Position numbers and translations under genes: made by a program. A stretch of DNA of 64,000 nt. Source: Isoetes taiwanensis (Eukaryota > Streptophyta > Lycopodiopsida > Isoetales > Isoetaceae). The DNA is taken from the NCBI GenBank assembly GCA_021234155.1, contig JAJEKV010000002.1:38305841-38369840 (forward strand), given 5' to 3'. Numbering within the stretch: position 1 is the stretch's first letter; each line of letters starts with the position of its first letter. This document shows, piece after piece, positions 59,030 to 64,000 of this stretch. The notes beneath the pieces were generated by a model. The model was not told the origin of the DNA. It worked only from the letters and a program-made list of their open reading frames with translations, and did no database searches.

Positions 59030-59530
59030 TCTGTTGTGCCTCTTCATCCGTAAGAGAGAATGAAGAAATTTCTGTTTTCTTTGGGCCACTAGGGCTGCTG
59101 TCTCTTTTCTGAGGATGCTCCTTCTGAGCAGCCCATGATGAACAAATAAAGGTACATTTCAGGTCATAATACATCATGTGTTTTTCTAAGGTTGTTCAAT
59201 GTCTGAAGAGATAATGTATCTCCCTCTTATGATGTAATAGGCAGGGACAGGTAAAGTTGAAATGCTCTTCCGACTCCACCATGTTCGAAGAAGTGCATTT
59301 TCTATCCTCCCAACTAAGATGTCTAGCACGCACCAGCTCAAATTCCAACTGATGAGAAGACACCCTGAACTGTCCCATTGAGAATCTCACCTTACTCGGA
59401 AAGTCAATCTCAAAATAACCTGGTCTTACTACAAAAACCATCCGATGAAACGTTCAGTAAGTTCTCTTTGTAAAACTCCCTTTTAGAAAACTATGTAGAA
59501 GGATTTAGTGGTGTTTATGACATAGAGCTG
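59030..59530 (-). pseudogene. LINE 3'-end fragment
   Basis: The minus strand encodes RPGYFEIDFPSKVRFSMGQF, RVSSHQLEFELVR and NMVESEEHFNFTCP. This is the same C-terminal region as the LINE at 56267-56500, with more changes. It is a second, shorter member of that family. Confidence 0.8.
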
Positions 59531-59534
59531 CTTC

Positions 59535-61210
59535 TGTTAGCAAGACACATGTCACGTGTCACTATTCATAGATGACTAGGCATGCCACCTAGGCGTGACT
59601 ATGGGTCTCCTATAAAGCCATAGTCACGCTTCATTGTTTTTCATTCAGAGTTCACTCACTAGACTAGCTAGATCGTCTATCTCATTCTATCCTTGTAGAG
59701 TCTTCATCCTATTCATATTCAGTCATATCTTCATGGTATCAGAGCTTAATGCAAGGAGGAATTAAGTGCCGAATCCTAGCAGGTGGGATCAGAACAACTT
59801 TTTCGGGTCTGATCAGGAGGAATTTGAATCGATTCAAATTCGAATTTGAATCGTTGGTTGAAATCGTTGGCTGAAATACATTTTGGTCAACTTTTAGGGC
59901 AAATTTTAGGGCTGGATGTCATCCACGTCACCTAAAATATTTTTAGCTTGCCGGATTCTCTCCTTTTTTTGACGTTTGGTCAAAACTCCGTGAGGAACAT
60001 CCGATGACAATTCTTTGATAATCCTTTCTCCCTCAATCCGTGCCTCCTCCTTGGCTCTATTCAATTTGAACTGTTTGGATCTGCATTCTTTTCACCACAA
60101 ATGGCTACAGATGCCAATCCTCGGAAATATTTTATTCACCCTGTGTTAGATATTGACAATTATTTCACATGGCAAGATGCCTTTGAGACCAATCTTAATT
60201 TGAGAGGTTTGAGAGCTGTTTTTCAACCCAAATGAAACCCTACTTCAGCTGATCATGGCTTTGAATCATCTCAAAGCATGTATTTGTCCAGATTTTCAGA
60301 GAGATATTCGAGGGTATACAACTTTTACCCCAGCATTTGATTTTTTGCATAAGAATTGCATTCAGGCAGGTGAAGGTCAGCAACTTGGTATTCAAAGCCA
60401 AATGGATAATCTCAGGTTGAAAACTTGCACTAATATGCGAGATTATCTGCAACAATTGAAAGCATTGAAGGAAAAATTGCTTGCTGCAGGTGGTACTGTA
60501 TCAGATTTGTCTCTCATCCAGTATGCTCTCAAAGGTCTGCCTCGTGAGTATCAAAGTGTCTCTGATTATTACAAGCTCCAAGATAAGATCACTATCTCTT
60601 TCAATTAACTTCAACTGAAACTTGTAGATGCTGAACAAGGTCATAAAATATATGATCAAATGGAAGCTAGTTTCTATTCTAGAACTAGGCTTTCTTCACC
60701 TCCTGTTACTCCTTTAGTTGCTGCATCTGGATCTACTTCTTCTTCCCCTTCCCATGAGGCTGCTGAGGAAGCAAAATCAGGCTCCAAATCTGGATCTAAG
60801 CAACCCTTCAGTTGCTTTTACTGTGGTAAAAAGGGTCATGTTAAGCGTGATTGCAGAAAGCTTCTAAAAGATATGGCCGAATTTCTAAAACACAAGGAGG
60901 CCAAACCAAAAGGTGCAGATTCAACTATTTCGAGTGCAGTAAATGCACATGTTTCCCATGTTGATTTGGAGGAGGCAGAATTACAGTTCCTCAATGTCGC
61001 TGCAGAGAATTTACAGCCACGAACTTGGCTTGTTGATTCCGGGGCCACCAAGCATTTGGCAGGCCAATCGAATGATTTCCAGACTCTTCATTCGTATGAC
61101 AAAACAGTGGTAAAAATGGCCGATGGAAATATTGCTAAATCTACTGCAAAAGGTGATGTATCTATTCCTACCAAATATTTGACTGTCTCTTTTAGTGCCT
61201 TGGGCGCTGG
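59535..61210 (+). mobile_element. Ty1/copia element with 199-bp LTR, truncated after protease
   Basis: LTR 59535-59733 (TGTTAGCAAGACAC...CATATCTTCA), primer-binding site TGGTATCAGAGC at 59734-59745, then gag from ATG 60101. Sequence identifiable as copia stops near 61200, where LINE sequence begins, so integrase, RT, RNase H and 3' LTR are missing. A LINE insertion or deletion probably truncated it. Confidence 0.82.
60101..61200 (+). pseudogene. copia gag and protease
   Basis: Gag starts IHPVLDIDNYFTWQDAFETN and is interrupted by a stop near 60235. It resumes in 60255-60608 (MRDYLQQLKALKEKLLAAGG, LPREYQSVSDYY), then a stop at 60606. The 60660-61286 frame has a CCHC knuckle CFYCGKKGHVKRDC and protease site WLVDSGATKHLAGQS. 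Few lesions suggest moderate age. Confidence 0.85.
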
Positions 61211-64000
61211 CGCTGGCGCCTATTTTCTAGGTGCTGACCTAAAACTGCCGCATGACCTAATTCCGGATTTTCAACTATCGGATTGATGGATACTCTTCGA
61301 AACCCTTTTTGGGTGCTCCAGATTTGGAACAGGCCAATTATAGCCCTTTTTACTGGTCGAATTGACACTCTCGGCAGGGATTGGAACACTTTGCGAGAGC
61401 GGATGGAATTTTTGAGATGCATATTATTGAACTCTCCAAGAAGGCGTAATTTTTGATATGCTCCAACAGACGGTAGCAAGCATGATTCCGCAGTTGAGGC
61501 CTTGGAAGTCATGGAAACAAGAATTTAACCAGGCCAACCTGGATGAACTGGAAAACATTAAATCTGAAATTGCAGTAATAAGGAAGTTGCCATCAATTGA
61601 AGGGATTAAAACAGATTGAGTTGGAGCTCCACTCCCATCGAGAAGAAACTTCTAAATGGGTGGATATTGTCAAAAAGCCAGCAAAGGGAGACAATCAATG
61701 CCACATTAGAGGAGGAAAGGAAAAGATCTTTGAAAGCCATAATATAGAGTCCTTGGAAGCTTGACATGACGCTGATCCCTCGATGTTGCAATTGAGTTTG
61801 TGACCAATACTTTAGGCATCTCTGATCATAACATTGAAGCTGCATGGGGTAAACAAGGGCAACCCAAGAGGGCAGCCTTTAATTATTAAGTTTAAGACCT
61901 TGGAAGATAGGACTGAATGCCCTCAAGAATAGGAGAAAACTTGCAACAGTTCCTAAAGTCTTCATGGATGAAGATCTCACTCCAATGCAGGTTGAGCACA
62001 AAAGCGATATGTCTGCAAGAGGGTTGCAAGCCGAAAAAGATCAACCAAATGGGCTGTCTATAGAGATGGCGAGTCATCATCAGCGACAAGATCCACAAAT
62101 AGGAACTAAGGGTCTATGAGACCATCAAATCCTTAGCTATGGCAGCATGGAACTGTAATGGGACCTTAAGATCAGATCAGGTGGTCTTATGGACCTTGTC
62201 AAAGATAGAGATATTATCTTTTTGTCAGAACACATGAAACAACAGAAACAGGTCTCCCGGATGTGGCCGGGTTACACTTGGGACTCCGTCTACAGGCAGT
62301 AAGAAGAAAGGTAAGCGAGGATCAGGAGGGGTAGCAGTCCTTTACAAATCAAGAATTATCAGGAATCATTTCCATAGTAAAAGGATGAAGCAGCAAGGTT
62401 TTTGTGGGTCAAGATAAGAACTTCTCCAGGAGATTACATATACACTGCTGCATGCTACTTCCCCCCTCAAAATTCTGATTATGCTGATGTGGATACCCAA
62501 GAAAGCCTCTCCTTACATGGCTTTATTTGATGATATCATTGAATTCTCTGAGAGGCAAAATTCTGCTCGTGGGTGACTTTAATCTTGAGAACTGTGGATG
62601 CCCAAGTTCAATTGATGGATTTTTGAAAGTGATCCTGTCTTACTGCCATCCTTATCTCCTGTTGAAACCCATACCATGCGAAAAGTCAGCTGATGGTAGT
62701 AGCGGAGATTACTAGATATGGGCACTTCCTTTTGGAATTTGGACAGATGCATAATCTTGTCATTTACAATGGGATGCAACACTGGCGGGTTCATCAACTA
62801 TACCTGTAATCCCCTCAAAGTGCGGGCATAGTGTAATTGGATTATCCGATGGGATCTCAGCTTTGGCAAAAGAGATCGAGAAGTTTTCAGTTCCACCTCA
62901 ACCACCCACCTGGGGACCATTCTCCTCTCCTCTTTTGCCTCAAAAATATGTTTTGAGTTGGACAAAAGCTTGTCTCAGGAACCACCCTACTTCTGTTTTT
63001 GAGTTTGACCACTGCTTGATCTCATCTATAACCTTGAGCTTGACACGATTGAGGACATCCATATCTTTCATAATGTGGAAGAAAAGGCCCGTTGCTCACA
63101 TCTGCTATACACCAAGCCTGCATAAAACTTTCCCACACAAGCTTTGTTCCTTCCGTAAGCGGCGTGCACGGATGCCTCAAAACACTTGGTATGACGAAGA
63201 ATGCAAAAATCTTCACAAGCAGCTCAAGGAAGAAGAGTTGGCAGCCTGCTCTTCTACAGCTATTGCGACTAGGAAAGCATACAAAAGCTGATCCGCATGA
63301 AAAAAGAGCATATATAAAGCAGGTGAGGGAAGACATGCTTAACATGCTTTACAGTAATAAATCTGCTAAATTTTGGCAGAAGCTTCATGCTTTCGAAATC
63401 TGATTTGCCTCTTAAAGACCCAAAAGTGTGGACCAGTTATGCTCGAGCGCCCTAGATGTGGGAAAAGCAGATTTGCTTGACATTGGATTGCAGCCCCAGC
63501 CCCAATCCTCCTCTCTTTTCTCCACTTCCCTTATCCGAGAAGCTATAAGCAAATTGAACACTGGAAAAGCAAAAGATTGTGAGGATTTGCAGTGAATTTT
63601 TGATCCATGGAATGGATACCCTTGCGCCCTATTGTGGCAGATTTATTCAATGAGATAATATGCTCAAGCTTTTCCAAAAGCATGGACCATTAATATCATC
63701 AAGCCAATTTTAAGGCGGAGACCCAATGAATCCAAACAACTACCGCCTTTATAATGATTGGACATGTCATGGCAAGATTATATGGATGTGCATTGGACTT
63801 GATTATCAGTGAATATGGAGATAAATCTCCTTAGAGCAAAGGGCCAGGCTGGTTTCAGGAGTAACTTCTCAACAATAGATCATATCTTTACCTTCACGGT
63901 CAATCATTGAGGAAGCTAAAGCAAAAGAAAACAAAAGTTTATTGTTGCTTTGTGGATTTCATAAAGCCTTTGATACGGTCCCTCGGAATCGCCTATTTCA
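61211..64000 (+). mobile_element. LINE retrotransposon, 5' end to reverse transcriptase, runs off window
   Basis: An ORF1-like part (about 61300-62100) reads IKFKTLEDRTE and VFMDEDLTPMQVEHK in one frame. The endonuclease part starts near 62135 (WNCNGT), with FLSEHMKQQKQVSRMWPGYT and ILLVGDFNLEN near 62570. RT begins late, with FHKAFDTVPRNRLF-like sequence at 63950-64000. Frames are broken by many stops. The reading order fits a plant L1-type element. Confidence 0.8.

Overview
This window is nuclear DNA from a large, repeat-rich plant genome. The only clearly functional host gene is a multi-exon P-type Ca2+-ATPase of the plant ECA3 type, on the minus strand at 44637-58524. Its 22 visible exons have clean GT-AG borders and consistent phases. 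Everything else is transposon-derived or non-coding. The mixture (old hAT, Ty3/gypsy, Ty1/copia and LINE copies, plus genes of the DUF7869 transposase-like type) suggests a seedless land plant such as a fern, lycophyte or bryophyte. That placement is an inference; the phylum cannot be proved from the sequence alone.

Layout. 1-1503: decayed hAT-type transposase, minus strand, running off the left edge. About 2270-18420: an old plus-strand Ty3/gypsy element with its pol in pieces, an unrecognised reading frame downstream of pol, and a 3' LTR. It is split at 9404/17408 by a complete but frameshifted minus-strand Ty3 chromovirus (LTRs 9405-11035 and 15712-17407, chromodomain at the end of pol). 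18421-22114: Ty1/copia element, minus strand, cut off inside reverse transcriptase. 22830-23510: LINE reverse-transcriptase fragment. 23626-24995 and 28166-31738: two inverted copies of an intron-containing gene that joins a ParB-like domain to a DPPY-type (N4/N6) DNA methyltransferase. MITE-like inverted repeats lie between them. 29680-29940 and 31990-32312: clusters of short palindromes built on GTGTATTCCGGAATACAC. 32700-35880: decayed plus-strand DUF7869-type gene, divergent from methyltransferase copy 2 with the second palindrome cluster between them. 37716-39964: a second DUF7869-type remnant on the minus strand. 40-44.6 kb: AT-rich non-coding DNA with tandem duplications. 44.6-58.5 kb: the ECA3-type gene, whose introns hold a copia element, a copia-type LTR and a LINE. 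58.5-64 kb: LINE fragment, copia element with a 199-bp LTR, and a LINE running off the right edge. The ATPase N-terminal exons must lie beyond this edge.

The most unusual system is the ParB-like/methyltransferase gene. It occurs twice in opposite orientation and its exon lengths match closely (230/230, 138/139 and 443/444 bp). Its introns carry ATTCCGGAAT-type palindromes at matching places in both copies. One of these has grown into an array in copy 2, and a second array lies just upstream of copy 2. Domain order and intron structure are read directly from the sequence. Any link between the encoded protein and the palindromes is a hypothesis.
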